From Symbiodinium natans (lineage: Eukaryota; Sar; Dinophyceae; Suessiales; Symbiodiniaceae), in contig CAJNDS010002457.1 of the NCBI GenBank assembly GCA_905221605.1, positions 248,001 through 312,000 of the forward strand: 64,000 bases of DNA, given 5' to 3'. The position numbers and the translations under genes are program-made. The notes below the pieces were generated by a model that was given only the letters and a program-made list of their open reading frames with translations, was not told the DNA's origin and did not search any database. Positions 35,525 to 47,027 of the stretch are shown in pieces; position 1 is the stretch's first letter; the number at the start of each line of letters is the position of its first letter.

Positions 35525-35625
35525 AAAACCCTAAACCCTAAACCCTAGACCCTAACCCTAAACCCTAAACCCTAAACCCTAAACCCTAAACCCTAAACCC
35601 TAAACCCTAAACCCTAAGCCCCACT
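35525..35625 (+). repeat. (CCCTAAA)n array
   Basis: About 13 units, with CCCTAGA and CCCTAA variants at the start. Confidence 0.9.
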
Positions 35626-35715
35626 CCAGAGCACTTCAGCCTCGAAGTCCCCGAAAGCCCCAATTCTGAGGCAAGCTGTCCACGCAGGTGCCCTGACTGC
35701 ACTCAGCGTCCGCAA

Positions 35716-35842
35716 GTAGGGGCACCAAAAACCACATAAACATAAGGATCCTACAAACAGGGCTTTTCGGAATCCCCCTTATAGGGGCCCTTATACCCCA
35801 ATAGTGGAATCCTTACGTTTATGTGTTTTTTTTTGAGGCCCC
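35716..35842. repeat. Foldback element
   Basis: Arms GGGGCACCAAAAACCACATA / CATAAGGATCC and GGAATCCTTACGTTTATGTG / TTTTGAGGCCCC form a long imperfect palindrome. Confidence 0.7.
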
Positions 35843-36012
35843 TAGCAAGCCCGACAGCCGCTCCAGCCCAACCACCCATCCCACTCTTAGGCACCCGGAA
35901 TACAGGGTTTAGGGTTTAGGGTTTAGGGTTTGGGGGGGGGGGAGAGGGGGCTTGGGGGGGCATCGCAACAGAGACCCCCCAAGCCCTTGATCCACCAAAC
36001 GGCCAGGACCAG

Positions 36013-36311
36013 GTCCGATGTCACAACCTTGCCATGCTGGACCTGGTGTGCCTCGACTTTGGCGCGGGGTTTAGGGTTTAGGGTGTAGGGTTTAGGGTTT
36101 AGGGTTTAGGGTTTAGGGTTTAGGGTGGACTTTGGCTCGGGGTGTGAATTTCTTGGGCGCCTTCTTTCGGACTTTCTTCATGCCCCAAACCTCCCAAACC
36201 CTCCCCCGTCAGAATTGATGCTTCTATGGGGGGCTTTCGAAAATAGGGGTACCCTTTGGGGTTCCTGAAGTAAGGGTTCTACTATTTCGCGATACAGTCA
36301 TGGTATATGCC

Positions 36312-36350
<39 letters not shown>

Positions 36351-38928
36351 ACCCTAAACCCTAAACCCTAAACTACCCTAAACCCTAAACCCTAAACCCT
36401 AAACCCTAAACCCTAAACCCTAAACCCTAAACCCTAAACCCTAAACCCTAAACCCTGAACCCTGAACCCTGAACCCTAAACCCTAAACCCTAAACCCTAA
36501 ACCCTAAACCCTAAACCCTAAACCCTAAACCCTAAACCCTAAACCCTAAACCCCTACCCCAGCAGCCGGGCTGCCAAGGATTGGGATGTGGAGGGACCAG
36601 GATGGCTCCACCTACTCGGCCCCTCGTCCCAACTATCTCAAATTAAGGGGTACAAGGAGGGAGCCCCAAATGGGACCCTGTAATCCTAAGTAGCCCTAAA
36701 CCCTAAACCCTAAACCCTAAACCCTAAACCCTAAACCCTAAACCCTAAACCCTAAACCCTAAACCCTAAACCCTAAACCCTAAACCCTAAACCCTAAACC
36801 CTAGAAGGGACCCTTAATCTTGTTCCCCCATACAACCACTATATACACTTTACATAGCCCCACCGTTTTAGCCCCTAAACAGCCCCTAAGTGACCCCTCA
36901 GGTGCCTTTTGAGGGTCCCTCCTTTCGTCGCTTGATCAAAGCGGCTTCGGTTTTGGGATTCGGGCTGTGGTTAGGGCCTCAAACCTAAACCCTAAACCCT
37001 AAACCCTAAACCCTAAACCCTAAACCCTAAACCCTCAACCCTAAAGGGATTCGGGGCTGTGGTGGTTCCATGAGTTAGGGCCTGGGGTTTAGGGTTTTGG
37101 GTTGAAGGTAGAGGGTGGTAGTGGGGGCCTGATTGCAAAAAAGGGGTCTCGAGCTCAGTTAGGCTGAAGTTTTTTTTGGAAGGGTTGAGGGTTGAGGGTT
37201 TAAGGTTTAGGGTTTGTTTTTCGGCCTTGAATGCAATAGGGAGTATGCAGTGCCTCCGCTCAGACTGAGAGCATCACATTCCTGGTAGAGTCTACATTTG
37301 CCAGGATGAGGTCGCCTTCTGCCCTAAACCCTAAACCCTAAACCCTAAACCCCGGAGGTGCAGCTGGATGGCGGCCTGGAGCAGAGCAGCTGCACGGCTG
37401 CTCCGCTCAATCTGCCCTTGGCTTTCCAGGGTTTAGGCGGTTTAGGGTTTAGGGTTTGGGGTTTAGGGTTTAGGGGGAGGGGTGTTATTCTACGCTGTGT
37501 TCGAAGAGCCCTAAACCCTAAACCCCAAACCCTAAACCCCAAACCCTAAACCCTAAACCCCAAACCCCAAACCCTCAACTCTAAACCCCAAACCCAAAGC
37601 CATCCCGGCCCTGCAGGTCTTCACTACCAGGCCCACCGGCCGCACTTTGAAGACCCAGGGGCTCATCCGCGTGCGCGGGGAGCAGGCCTGGACAAGCTTA
37701 GGGTTTAGGGTTTAGGGTTTAGGGTTTTGCCCCTGTAGCCCTGTAGGGTTTAGGGGGTTTGGAGGGTTAGGGTTTAGGGTGCAGGGTTTAGGGGGTGTAG
37801 GGTTTAGAGGGTTTAGAGGGTTTGGAGGGTTTAGAGGGTTTAGAGGGTTTAGAGGGTTTAGAGGGTTTGGAGGGTTTAGAGGGTTTGGAGGGTTTAAGAG
37901 GGTTTAGAGGGTTTAAGAGGGTTTAGAGGGTTTAGAGGGTTTAGAGAGTTTGGAGGGTTTGGAGGGTTTAGAGGGTTTAGAGGGTTTAGAGGGTCTAGGC
38001 TTCGATGGTTCAGAGGGTTTCGGGTTTAGGGTGTAGGGTTTAGGATTTAGGGCTAGCTCCCTAATTAATTGTGTGGTGGCCTTCTGTTTAGCAGCTGGTC
38101 ATTGCCTGCAGCCTGGCAGCAAGGAGTCCAGATGCAAAAAAGGGCTAGTCCTCAAGGGCAGTTGCAAAAATGACATGGGAGTCAGGCCCTGCCACATTGA
38201 TCTTGATAGCTCCTGAGACAATGGGAGCATGTTCTCTGTCGCGTCCATGTGATCCTAAACCCTAAACCCTAACCCTACCCTAAACCCTAAACCCTAACCC
38301 CTAAACCCTAAACCCTAAACCCTAGACCCTAAACCCAAAACCCTAGACCCTAAACCCTAAACCCTTAAAACCCTAAACGCCCACCCTAAACCCTCAACCC
38401 TCAACCCTAAACCCTAAGCCGCTCTTGTAAATTCGGCATGCCTTTGGCCCAAGCACCCAAATGGCGGCACAAACCGAGAACAAGAGACTCACCGTCGCCT
38501 GGTTCAGGTTTTGAGCCAAAGTCTTCGGGCTGGGGGTTTAGGGTTTAGGGTTTAGGGTTTAGGGTTTAGGGTTTAGGGTTTAGGGTACTTGAGTCCTAAA
38601 CCCTAACCCTGGACCCTGGCCTTTTCGGCTGTTCCGCTGGCAGGTTCTCAGGGTCGCAGGCGACTTGCATGGTTACGACCCTAGCTTTCATACCCCGAAC
38701 CCTAAGCACGAGCCGTATGAATCTAATAAGCCCGATGAGGCCCTATTTAAGCCTCATTAAGCCTGATGCAGCCTTCTGCCCATACACCGCCAAACCCTGC
38801 AAGCTCAGAAATAGTGCCATGGCGGGCTGGGGCTGGCGGGGATAGACGAGGATCAGGATGCGCTGTGGAACGTCATCCAGGACACAACGAAACTCGGGCT
38901 CGACTATCACTGGCAGCCTGAGCCCTGA
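36013..38928 (+). CDS. Unrecognised gene: scattered exons and a terminal exon
   Basis: Plus-strand candidate exons between arrays: 36013-36068 (VRCHNLAMLDLVCLDFGAG, donor GTTTAGGG), about 37268-37312 (SITFLVESTFARM), about 37356-37429 (VQLDGGLEQSSCTAAPLN...), about 37618-37690 (VFTTRPTGRTLKTQGLIRV...), and a terminal exon about 38827-38928 reading GLAGIDEDQDALWNVIQDTT then KLGLDYHWQPEP and TGA at 38926-38928. Each follows or precedes array sequence. Membership in one gene is a guess; no motif was recognised. Confidence 0.35.
36308..36555 (+). repeat. (CCCTCAA)n grading into (CCCTAAA)n
   Basis: One of the longest arrays (about 35 units), with a small break near 36373 and CCCTGAA units near 36455. 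Confidence 0.95.
36693..36805 (+). repeat. (CCCTAAA)n array
   Basis: About 15 perfect units. Another array, about seven units, is at 36985-37040. Confidence 0.95.
37735..38060 (-). repeat. (GGGTTTAGA)n nonamer array
   Basis: About 20 units of GGGTTTAGA/GGGTTTGGA at 37800-37995, a 9-base expansion of the TTTAGGG theme, with short ordinary units around it. Confidence 0.9.
38180..38254 (-). CDS. Candidate minus-strand exon with telomere-repeat acceptor
   Basis: On the minus strand the array ends ...GGGTTTAG|GATCACATGG and the following frame reads DHMDATENMLPLSQELSRSM and WQGLT. A second minus-strand open stretch (SPKTLAQNLNQAT) is at about 38485-38530 before a GTGAGT donor. Weak. Confidence 0.3.
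38255..38420 (+). repeat. (CCCTAAA)n array with variants
   Basis: Irregular, with CCCTAGA, CCCTTAAA and CCCTCAA units. Confidence 0.85.
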
Positions 38929-39159
38929 AACACTACACCCAAAGGAAGAGGTGGGGAAAGGGTGCCCTGAATTCTAAGGGGGTGCCCCCGTGCGCGGGCC
39001 ATGACCTCTGCTCTCCTGCAGTGAGTGAAACACGCACTGGGCATGCTCCTCACCCCAAACCCCAAACCCTAAACCCTTAGAGGCCTGGAACCAAATCACC
39101 GCAAACCCTAAACTCGCAACCATAAACCTTGAATCCTAAAAAGGAGGATGTCCTAGGAA

Positions 39160-39270
39160 CCTAAACCCTAAACCCTAAACCCTAAACCCTAAACCCTAAA
39201 CCCTAAACCCTAAACCCTAAACCCTAAACCCTAAACCCTAAACCCTACAACCCTAAACCCTAAACCCTGA
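39160..39270 (+). repeat. (CCCTAAA)n array
   Basis: About 15 units, immediately upstream of the first candidate exon of the PAS-like gene. Confidence 0.95.
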
Positions 39271-39273
39271 AAG

Positions 39274-42200
39274 GAGCATCGATGGTCCTGTGCCCACGGC
39301 GGGCATTGCCTGTGATACGCCGGACGCCTCCTCCCAGCACCGGAGCATCGGAAGCTCGGTCTTTGTCTTCAGGGTTGCTACTAGGGTTTAGGGTTTGGCT
39401 TAGGGTTTAGGGTTGAGAGTCTAGGGTCTAGGGTTGAGGGTCTCGGGTTGAGGGTTTAGGGTTGAGGGTTGAGGGTTTAGTTTAGGGCTCAGGGTTGAGG
39501 GTTTAGGGTTTAGATTGGAGTCTGGTTGAGCAACCCCATGCAAAGGTTTCCGGACTCCTCTGCCTGAGGCCATGTTGAGTACGGACACACATGTGCTTGC
39601 AGACCGAAGTGTTTGCATTTTGTGTCGTTTGTGCTCTGGACAGTGGTTTGAAGGTGCTTGTATGTCAGTATGATTCCATGTGTACTCGTCAGAATACAAG
39701 ATGCCATTAAAATTATCATATTCCACTACGCTACGTCTGGGGATCTAGGGTTCGCGCGTGAACCTCGGCCATGTTTTCGGCGAGCGGTGGGCTGTTTGTG
39801 TCCACGATGGATTCCTGGGATGGAATTCAGATGTCTCAGTCTATGGCCGAGCAGGTAATGGTTTGTGCCTATGGCCTTACAGCATTGCACAGCTGGACCC
39901 AGCGCACCTTGAAAATGACCAGTGGCTTTGTTGGCGAGTGTCAGTTCTATGGCCACTTACTATCGAAGTTCATGTTCGGAGTGGAAGCAGGCAACGAGGC
40001 TGCGGAGAAACGGGTTCATCAGCGTCGGCGCACCTCTCTGCAACAGATTGCCAGCTTGTGGTCCTTGATACTGGATTGCTTCATGCTCATCCTCTTCATT
40101 GTTCAAGCGACGGGAGTGGCTCCACCCATGGTGCACAGCCTTGCGTTCTACATCACAGTCTCAATTGGATCCACCGTGATGAGGAGGATGGGAGATCCCA
40201 AAGTGGACCTGACACCTGAGCGGTTGAACCGAGACTTAGGGATACTTGGAAATAGTTTTTGTTTTTTGTTGGGGGTACTTTAATTCCTAAGAAGCAGCAC
40301 CAAAACATTAAGTTTTGCTGGGGTTCCAAGTTCCCTAAACCCTAAACCCTAAACCCTAAACCCTAAACCCTAAACCCTAAACCCTAAACCCTAAACCCTA
40401 AACCCTAAACCCTAAACCCTAAACTTCAGTGTAGGAGACATGACCATCATGAGCGTCTTGATCTTCGGAGCAACCCTCGGGATGCCCCGTGAGCTCATGC
40501 CTGCTTCTGGGCTACTGTAGGGTTTAGGGTTTAGGGTTTAGGGTTTAGGGTTTAGGGTTTAGGGTTTAGGGTTTAGGGTTAGTAACTTCAGTTCCCGGGA
40601 CCCTACTCGAAGTGCTTCATGGAAGGTTGTTCTAGGAGCTCAACCCTAAACCCTAAACCCTAAACCCTAAACCCTGAACCCTGAACCCTAAACCCTAAAC
40701 CCTAAACCCTAAACCCTAAACCCTAAACCCTAAACAGTTGAAGGCTTGCTACATGGCCCGAACCCTGGCCTTGACCTTCACCAACAGCCAGTTTAGCAAC
40801 AAGGTGAACGTCGTGCTCGCACCACTTTATGTCGTGTCGCATTGGCTCAATCTCGAGCCGGGTGCACCAACAGAGAAGCTTTTGTTCTCCATGGTCGGCG
40901 AGGTGGTGGCTGTCTCACTCATGATTTTAGTCGTCACTAACCTCGACACCAAGGAGCGAGATGAAACACCAAATCCCTCCCCCCCCCCCCCGAAAAAAAA
41001 TAGTAAGAAACAATGCAACAGCTGAACACCTCCGCCCTCTAGCTTTACGCAGCTCTGGTCCCTTCCTCTGTGCCTCCGAGACTTCTGAGCAGGAGCATAA
41101 CGCGGCGATGGCCACGATGGAGTTGGAAGCAAAGGTGGCGGAGGTTGCAGAGGCAGAGCGTACAGGAGGAGCAGCCCAACGTTTGCTTTCAGTGACCTGT
41201 GACGCATCCGTGCGTCTAACACATGACCTGAACATTCAAACCCCTTCCCGGGGACTTTTGGATCTCCTGATGTGCCACTTTGGCTCCAACTGCGCGACAC
41301 AACTGGATGGTACGCCGTTCCTCCGCTACGTGGCAACAGGAGATCATGAGCGATTCACGAGACTTGGGCTTTCTTCTGGCTGGCTCTTGGGACTTTGACC
41401 TTTTGGGTGGTGGAAGAAACTACGGTAAGGAGCTTGAAAGTTAAGCTTTTAGGAGGGGTCCAGAAGTCAGCCAAGGAAGTTCATTGCTGAGAATTCTCAG
41501 GCCAACGCTCCCGCGAGGTCCCTGCATGTCGACATGAAGGACTCCAGCGGCTGGGTTGCTTCGGGAATCTCGTTGAAGCTGATGACTCTAGCAATCCCTA
41601 CCACAACTATCCACAAGTTAAACCCCCAAACCCTAAACCCTAAACCCTAAACCTATGCAGTGCGGGTGGCGAAACCCTAAACCCCAAACCCTAAACCCCA
41701 GTCCCTAAACCTCAAACCCCAAACCCCAAGCCCTCAGCTGCATCCCAGGCGGTGTCACTTTCAAGGCCGAACTTTTTCATGTCACGGTGCCTAGCCTGGT
41801 GGGAGACTTGGCCTCTGCTAGCTAAGAAGGTATCGAGGGAGTTGTCAGGGCTTTGTAAGGATGTCATGGGCTTAGGGTTTAGGTTTGTGGCAGCCTGGCA
41901 AAAAGGGTTTAGGGTTTAGGGTCTAGGGTGCAGTTTGCGGGCCTGTAGGTCAGGGCTAGCACTGCACTTTTGGGCGACGTCGGGGTGGCCACGAGTGCTT
42001 CCTCGCTGGCAGGTACCGGCATGGCCCTGAGACCGGGTTCTAAAAGGGTTTCGGGTTTAGGGTATGTTTTCGGTGTGCCGGCAGCCTCCTCAGGCCGTGC
42101 TTAAAAAGGGTATGTGTTTATGCCTCAGCAGTCCTGGGTTAAAGAAAGGGTTTAGGGTTTAGGTTTAGGGTTTAGGGTTTAGGGTTTAGGGTTTAGGGTT

Positions 42201-44154
42201 TAGGGTTTTGGGTTTAGGGACCATGCTGCAATGAACATCTTGGGAGCTCGTCTCTCGTGCCGCTATCCGTTTCAGTGCTTGCTTTTCGCACCTCAGGAGT
42301 CCTCCGCAGTCCTGGGTTTCAAAGGGTTTAGACTTTGTACTTTACTTTAACTTTAGATCCTTGCCTTTTTTGGGTTTATTGGGTTTCTTATTAAGGCAGC
42401 TAAAAGTTTAATTTATAGCTACCCTCCTGAGTGCAGCCAAGTAGAGGTTAGGGTGAGGGATGACGTAGAAGCTCTTTTGACTTAGTAAGTCTGCTTGTTA
42501 TCCCCTAGAAACTAATTCTAATCCCCATGACCAAAATTGAGTAGAAGAATCGTAGCAACCCAGGAAATGTTGGGCACGAACACTTGATTGGCATCACCAA
42601 TGACTGCGCTGATGATCGACTGGGACGCATGGAGAATGTCCATGTGAGACCATCATCTCGCGAGGGCGTGCCCATGGACACTCTAATCCCCTTCACCAAG
42701 GCTCGGCTTTCTTCTGGCTGGCTCTTAGGACTTTAACTTTTTGGCTTTTGTAGAAATTATAATAAGGAGCCTAACAGTTAAACTGTTAGGAGGGGTTCAG
42801 CAGTCAGCCAAGAAGGCTGATCCGAGATTTTGTGGACATGGCGCACTTTCCAACTCCTTCGCGCCTTCCCAAAGCGGCCTTTCAAGAAGCAGCCAGTCCA
42901 GCAGTAACAGCAGCAGAAGCACCCGCAGAGCCGACTTGATGAAGCTCTCCACCGTCACTGAGATCAACCTGGTCATCGATCTTGAGACAACTGGGGTGGA
43001 TTTAGAGCAGATTTTTCAATTTCTATGGGTCCGAATCCCTACATACCCTTTAAAGCCCATAGAAATTTGAGTCTTTACAGGGCCCCCCCAAATCCCCCCG
43101 AGGACAGTGGACGAGGACTTCCTGATTCGCTCGGCGACCATCACCTTCGCCAAGCCAGGACTATATCCCCCTTGGGGGGGAATTATTTTATATTGCTGTG
43201 TATATAAAACCCAAGAGGATATTAAACAATGCGATGGGTTTAGGGTTTAGGGTTTTGAGGGTTTAGGGTTTAGGGTTTCATTAAGGTTCTAAGAAGGGTA
43301 TAGAGGAGCTTGCAACGCGGACTCGCTCCCTAACTTGGTGGAGTGGCTGAAGCCGCGCTACCGGCAGCAAGTCCACAACTGGCTGCTTGGCAGCCCACTG
43401 GTCCCCTTTACCCATTTTTATCTTGGCTATGGGTTGTCCCCTTATAAGGTAGGCCAACCCCAAAAAGGGTGCCCTTGCTACAGTATAATATGGTTGTTAC
43501 CCCTTTTTTTCTGGTTCTGGGTTCCCTTGTAGAATACCCTAAACTCTAAACCCTAAACCCTAAACCCTAAACCCTAAACCCTAAACCCTAAAAAGGGTGC
43601 TCCCATTATAGTATGGTTCCTGGGCTACCAAGGATTCAAGAGCACGCCAACGCCCAGTATGCGGGCCGCGAGTACAAGGAAGAGCTCCGGGGGGTGAAGC
43701 TGAGCCTTAGGCAGCAATTTAGGGTTTAGGGTTTAGGGTTTGGGGTTTAGGGGTTTAGGGTTTAGGGGTTAGGGTTTTAGGGTTTAGGGTTTAGGGGGAA
43801 AAAGCGCTGTTGGCACTTTTTTGTTGCATCTCTGTGGGCTCTATTTAAGTGAGTCTCGCGGATTGTTTTCCCAGAGTAGGCGTCCTACAATTTACCTCCC
43901 AAAGTACTGGAATCCTTGTATAGCTGTTCCCTCGGAAACCTAAAAAAATGGGTAGAAAATAACCCCAGTTTTAGGTGATCCGCGCAATCACTTTCAGGAG
44001 CTCGCCTTTCCCAAATACTTCCGCCATCTTGGCGGGCGAGATCAAGTGCAATGGCATCATTGACGATGAGGAGGACACAGCTTCGGAGGATGGTTCGTCG
44101 GACGATGTGGGTATGCTCATGGAACTGGTGATCCGCCAGCTCTTTGTTCACTGA
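39274..44154 (+). CDS. Multi-pass membrane protein with PAS-like sensor region (about 14 exons)
   Basis: Exons: 39274-39373 (tentative), 39771 to about 40235, 40430-40516, 40592-40625, 40738-40953, 41093-41358, 41476-41546, 41749-41802, 42564-42700, 42816-42985, 43103-43158, 43306-43381, 43633-43710, 43998-44154 (TGA 44152-44154). From 40430 onward all phases agree. Membrane segments: LWSLILDCFMLILFIV (exon 2), IMSVLIFGATLGM (exon 3), NVVLAPLYVVSHWLNL and LLFSMVGEVVAVSLMILVV (exon 5). Then a likely coiled linker (MATMELEAKVAEVAEAER) and a PAS-like stretch: RLLSVTCDASVRLTHDLNI, LDGTPFLRYVATGDHERF, SLHVDMKDSSG|VTFKAELFHVTV, EHLIGITND. This order recalls PAS-like modules frequent in dinoflagellate predicted proteins; a sensory role is inferred. 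The rest is Ser-rich, then DLET|VDEDFLIRSATITFAK, PNLVEWLKPRYRQQ and an acidic tail. Donors used: GT, GA and GC. Introns are telomere arrays or introners. Confidence 0.72.
40333..40425 (+). repeat. (CCCTAAA)n array forming the end of an intron
   Basis: About 13 units, then CTTCAG| and the exon at 40430. Confidence 0.95.
40518..40578 (-). repeat. (TTTAGGG)n array forming an intron
   Basis: The intron 40517-40591 (75 nt) begins GTAGGGTTTAGGG, has about eight units and ends GTTAGTAACTTCAG. Confidence 0.9.
40640..40735 (+). repeat. (CCCTAAA)n array forming an intron
   Basis: The intron 40626-40737 begins GTTGTTCTAGG, holds about 13 units and ends CCCTAAACAG|. Confidence 0.9.
41359..41475 (+). 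repeat. Introner, family A copy 3 (spliceable intron)
   Basis: 117 nt, GA donor TTCAC|GAGACTT and acceptor CCAAG|GAAGTT; removal joins HERFT to KFIAEN in frame. Confidence 0.75.
42150..42220 (-). repeat. (TTTAGGG)n array inside an intron
   Basis: About nine units in the 761-nt intron 41803-42563, which also holds three short A-run|GGG junctions and a family B element. Confidence 0.9.
42333..42441 (+). repeat. Introner-like element, family B copy 2, nested in an intron
   Basis: 109 bp with the 4-bp duplication TAGA (42329-42332 and 42442-42445). Lies inside the intron 41803-42563, so it is not itself the whole intron. Confidence 0.85.
42701..42815 (+). repeat. Introner, family A copy 4 (spliceable intron)
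   Basis: 115 nt, GC donor ACCAAG|GCTCGG and acceptor AAGAAG|GCTGAT, within a duplicated AAGGCT. Removal joins LIPFTK to ADPRFCG in frame. Confidence 0.85.
42986..43102 (+). repeat. Palindromic introner-type intron
   Basis: 117 nt, GA donor CTTGA|GACAACT and acceptor CCGAG|GACAGTG (shared GACA). Inside, TTTCAATTTCTATGGGTCC pairs with GCCCATAGAAATTTGA. Confidence 0.7.
43546..43592 (+). repeat. (CCCTAAA)n array inside an intron
   Basis: About six units between the exons ending 43381 and starting 43633. Confidence 0.85.
43719..43797 (-). repeat. (TTTAGGG)n array inside an intron
   Basis: Starts nine bases after the GC donor of the exon ending at 43710. Confidence 0.85.
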
Positions 44155-45265
44155 GATGGCAGGCGCTCTTGTCAGTCAGCGCAGGAGCTGTTTACCACAT
44201 GGGTCTGAATTAAATACTGATAGTATTCCCTTGTGGTCCCTATGTAGTTATACCACAAAAACCTCCAAAACCCTAGTCTAATTGTCAAGGCCCTTACATT
44301 TTCATTTTCTGTGCCGCCACGTGAACGCACGCTTGCTGGCCTCGCAGACAGAAAGGTCGCACGAACCATGCGTAGATGGAAGTGGTACGTGTTGGATGGG
44401 AGACCACCCACCTAAAAACAGCAAGGATTTGAGTATGTCCTAGAATAGGGGGTGCCCCGATTATACCCCAAAATACGATCATCCTTAGTATAGGAACCCC
44501 CTAAAAGAGTACCCTTGCTGTCGGAAACCCCTATGCTTGCTGGAGGTTTTGGTGGCGAAGCCGAAGCCCAAAGCCCGGAGAGCCCAAGACTCTTTGGGGA
44601 ACATGCCCTGAACTCTTCGGAATCCTGAATATGAGTCATGTGAATTGGGGGCGAGCGTCACTGGGAGCCTATATAATTTTCAGTAGTGGAGGTTCATGAA
44701 CTGAATACATTTATGAATTTGCTCCCCCCACCACCAGTTGTTCTTTTTCCGCGAGAAGCTGAACTATGTGAACTATACTGACATGCCGAGAACCGAGTAT
44801 AATTCAACCAACTCTTTTATTAGTTTTTGCCCTAATGCCAATCTACTCAAGCAAGTAACGACATGCGCCTGATTTGGTGCTGCACCTGTTCAGTTAGCAT
44901 GATATGACACTAGCCGAACTTTGACATGTGGGTATTTCCAAAAATAGGGTACCCCTCTTAAACCCCCAATAGAATGGGAATCCCTGTAAAGGGACCCCCA
45001 AAAAGGGTACCCCTATTTTTCGGAAACCCTCAAGGATCTGCGATTGCAGGGAGATCTTCCGGACGAACCTTGGTATGCTATTTGGGAAAAAATGGGGTTG
45101 TGGTGTGTCTCTGTGAGTGTGTGTGTGTGTGTATATTTGCGGCGCCATACACCTAAATAGGCAATCTGACTGTTTAGGGTGTTTGCGGTTTAGGGGTTCG
45201 GAACTGAATAGTCGAAATCCTAACAGAGGTTCGAAGATGTTAACAGCCATGCAAGACTTCATCAT
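44155..45265. other. Intergenic stretch with foldback elements
   Basis: Two GGGGTACC-family palindromes (about 44430-44530 and 44927-45035; the latter pairs AAAATAGGGTACCCCT with AGGGTACCCCTATTTTTCGG) and a GT run at 45110-45132. No gene seen. Confidence 0.6.
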
Positions 45266-45269
45266 GCCC

Positions 45270-45435
45270 CCAAACCCTCAACCCTAAACCTTGAACCCTA
45301 AGCACAAACCCTAAACCCTAAACCCTAAACCCTAAACCCTAAACCCTAAACCCTAAACGTTAAACCCTAAACCCTAAACCCTAAACCCTAAACCCTAAAC
45401 CCTAAACCCTAAACTTTAAACCCTAAACCCTAAAG
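45270..45435 (+). repeat. (CCCTAAA)n array
   Basis: About 22 units with a few CCTTGAA/CGTTAAA/CTTTAAA variants. Confidence 0.95.
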
Positions 45436-45466
45436 TCCCTAAGCCTGAAGCCCTTTGAACCCCCAG

Positions 45467-45515
45467 AAAAAGGTGGAGGATGTCCCCGTGACCCGTGAGT
45501 ACCTTCCGGCTGGAG
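45467..45515 (+). CDS. Candidate exon
   Basis: After CCCCCAG the frame reads KKVEDVPVTREYLPAG and meets the donor GTTGTTTAGGG at 45516, with arrays on both sides. Family unknown. Confidence 0.3.
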
Positions 45516-46127
45516 GTTGTTTAGGGTTTAGGGTTTGGGGTTTAGGGTTGGGGGTTTAGGGTTTGGGGTTGAGGGTTGGGGGTTTGGGGTTTAGGGTTTA
45601 GGGTTAGGGTTTAGGGTTTCGAGGATTGCTGGTGTGTGCGTAACTCGGGGGCTTTGCTTCGGCTGTTCTCAGGGTTTAGGGTTTTAGGTCAATGTTGCGA
45701 GGCAGGGAAGTAGGGGCAGCAGTCGAGTTCCTCGTGACAAAGGGTTTTAGGGTTTAGGGTTTAGGGTTTAGGGTTTTTTTTTAACCTGGCGTTTTCTTGG
45801 CTGGATTGAGCTTGTCCTGGGTGCCCCGGCAGCAGGAAGTCTTGGGATAGTTCGCTAGCTGTTTGGTTGCAAGCCAGGCTGCAGGAGTAATCGCCGACGA
45901 GCTTGTGCCGACACCTAGGGTTTGGGGTTTAGGGTTTAGTTTTCGGGGTGTGGGGTTTGGGGTTTCTGGTTTGCAGGGTTTAGTGTTGCTGTTAAAGTCT
46001 TTCATGAGCCCCCGTCAGCCCGATCGTCGCACCCTCCTTATCTTTCCGCAAGCGCCGCCCGGGATCCTGCGCAAGTCTCCGAAACGTCAAGATCGTCCCG
46101 TCCTACACCCTAAGCCCTGCACCCTTA

Positions 46128-46260
46128 TCCTAAACCCTAAACCCTAAACCCTAAACCCTAAACCCTAAACCCTAAACCCTAAACCCTAAACCCTAAACCC
46201 TAAACCCTAAACCCTAAACCCTAAACCCTAAACCCTAAACCCTAAACCCTAAACCCTAAA
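46128..46260 (+). repeat. (CCCTAAA)n array
   Basis: About 18 perfect units. Between 46290 and 47010 lies sequence with open frames but no motif. Confidence 0.95.
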
Positions 46261-47027
46261 TCCTCAGCCCTGCACCCTTAACCCTAAACGCATCCAGGTG
46301 GCCACCGGCACGCGAGGTGAGGACGCTTCTGCGGGGGCTGTAGAGTTTTCCTCATCTTTCCTCATTAGGGGCCTGTGCAAATCTGGGCCCTGTGGAAGAT
46401 GGTGATCGTCTACGCCTCCTGGGTGTTGGATCTGCGCTGTTGTTGCCGAAGCCCCCTGCTGAATGGCCTGCCATTCTTTCACTCAGCACGGCATGACCTG
46501 TCCGCATTGCAGTGCATGTACCAACCCTTTTTGAGCACGACAAGAGCCAGTCCAGACAAAGACTTGCAGTAAAATTCAAAAGTTGGAACATCCCCATCCC
46601 CATGCCCTAAAAGGTACACTGAAGGGACTCCTAGCGCGTGGTCTGTGGCCTGCGCAAAGGAAGTATCAATCCTTGACGTTTTCCCTGGTTGTTGGACCCC
46701 AGAAGCTCCAAGCCCTAAAGACCCCGGACAATGAGGGACCTCAAATGTAGACCCCCAAATGGTAGGATTCCCCAATTTCGGAAACGCCCAATTACCGAAG
46801 ACAATGAGGAGCTCCAAAGCCCTAAGGATGGCGCTTGATGGTTCCTGTGGGTGGGAATTAGTAGGGTGACAAGTGCGCCACAGAAGTGTTGTATGCTCTA
46901 AACCTCTTATCGCTCTACCTTCGCATCCAAGTAGACCCCGCAACCCTGTAATCCGAAGCCCTTGCCTGCCTTGTGCGAGAGTCGAAGCCCTGAGCTCTAA
47001 CCCTAGCAGTACTAACAATAGCCCTAA

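Noticed and set aside
38490-38530. A relic spliced leader on the minus strand (CCGAAGACTTTGGCTCAAAA)
   Set aside because: Only partly similar to the dinoflagellate leader, with gaps; the same bases fit a weak coding frame at least as well.
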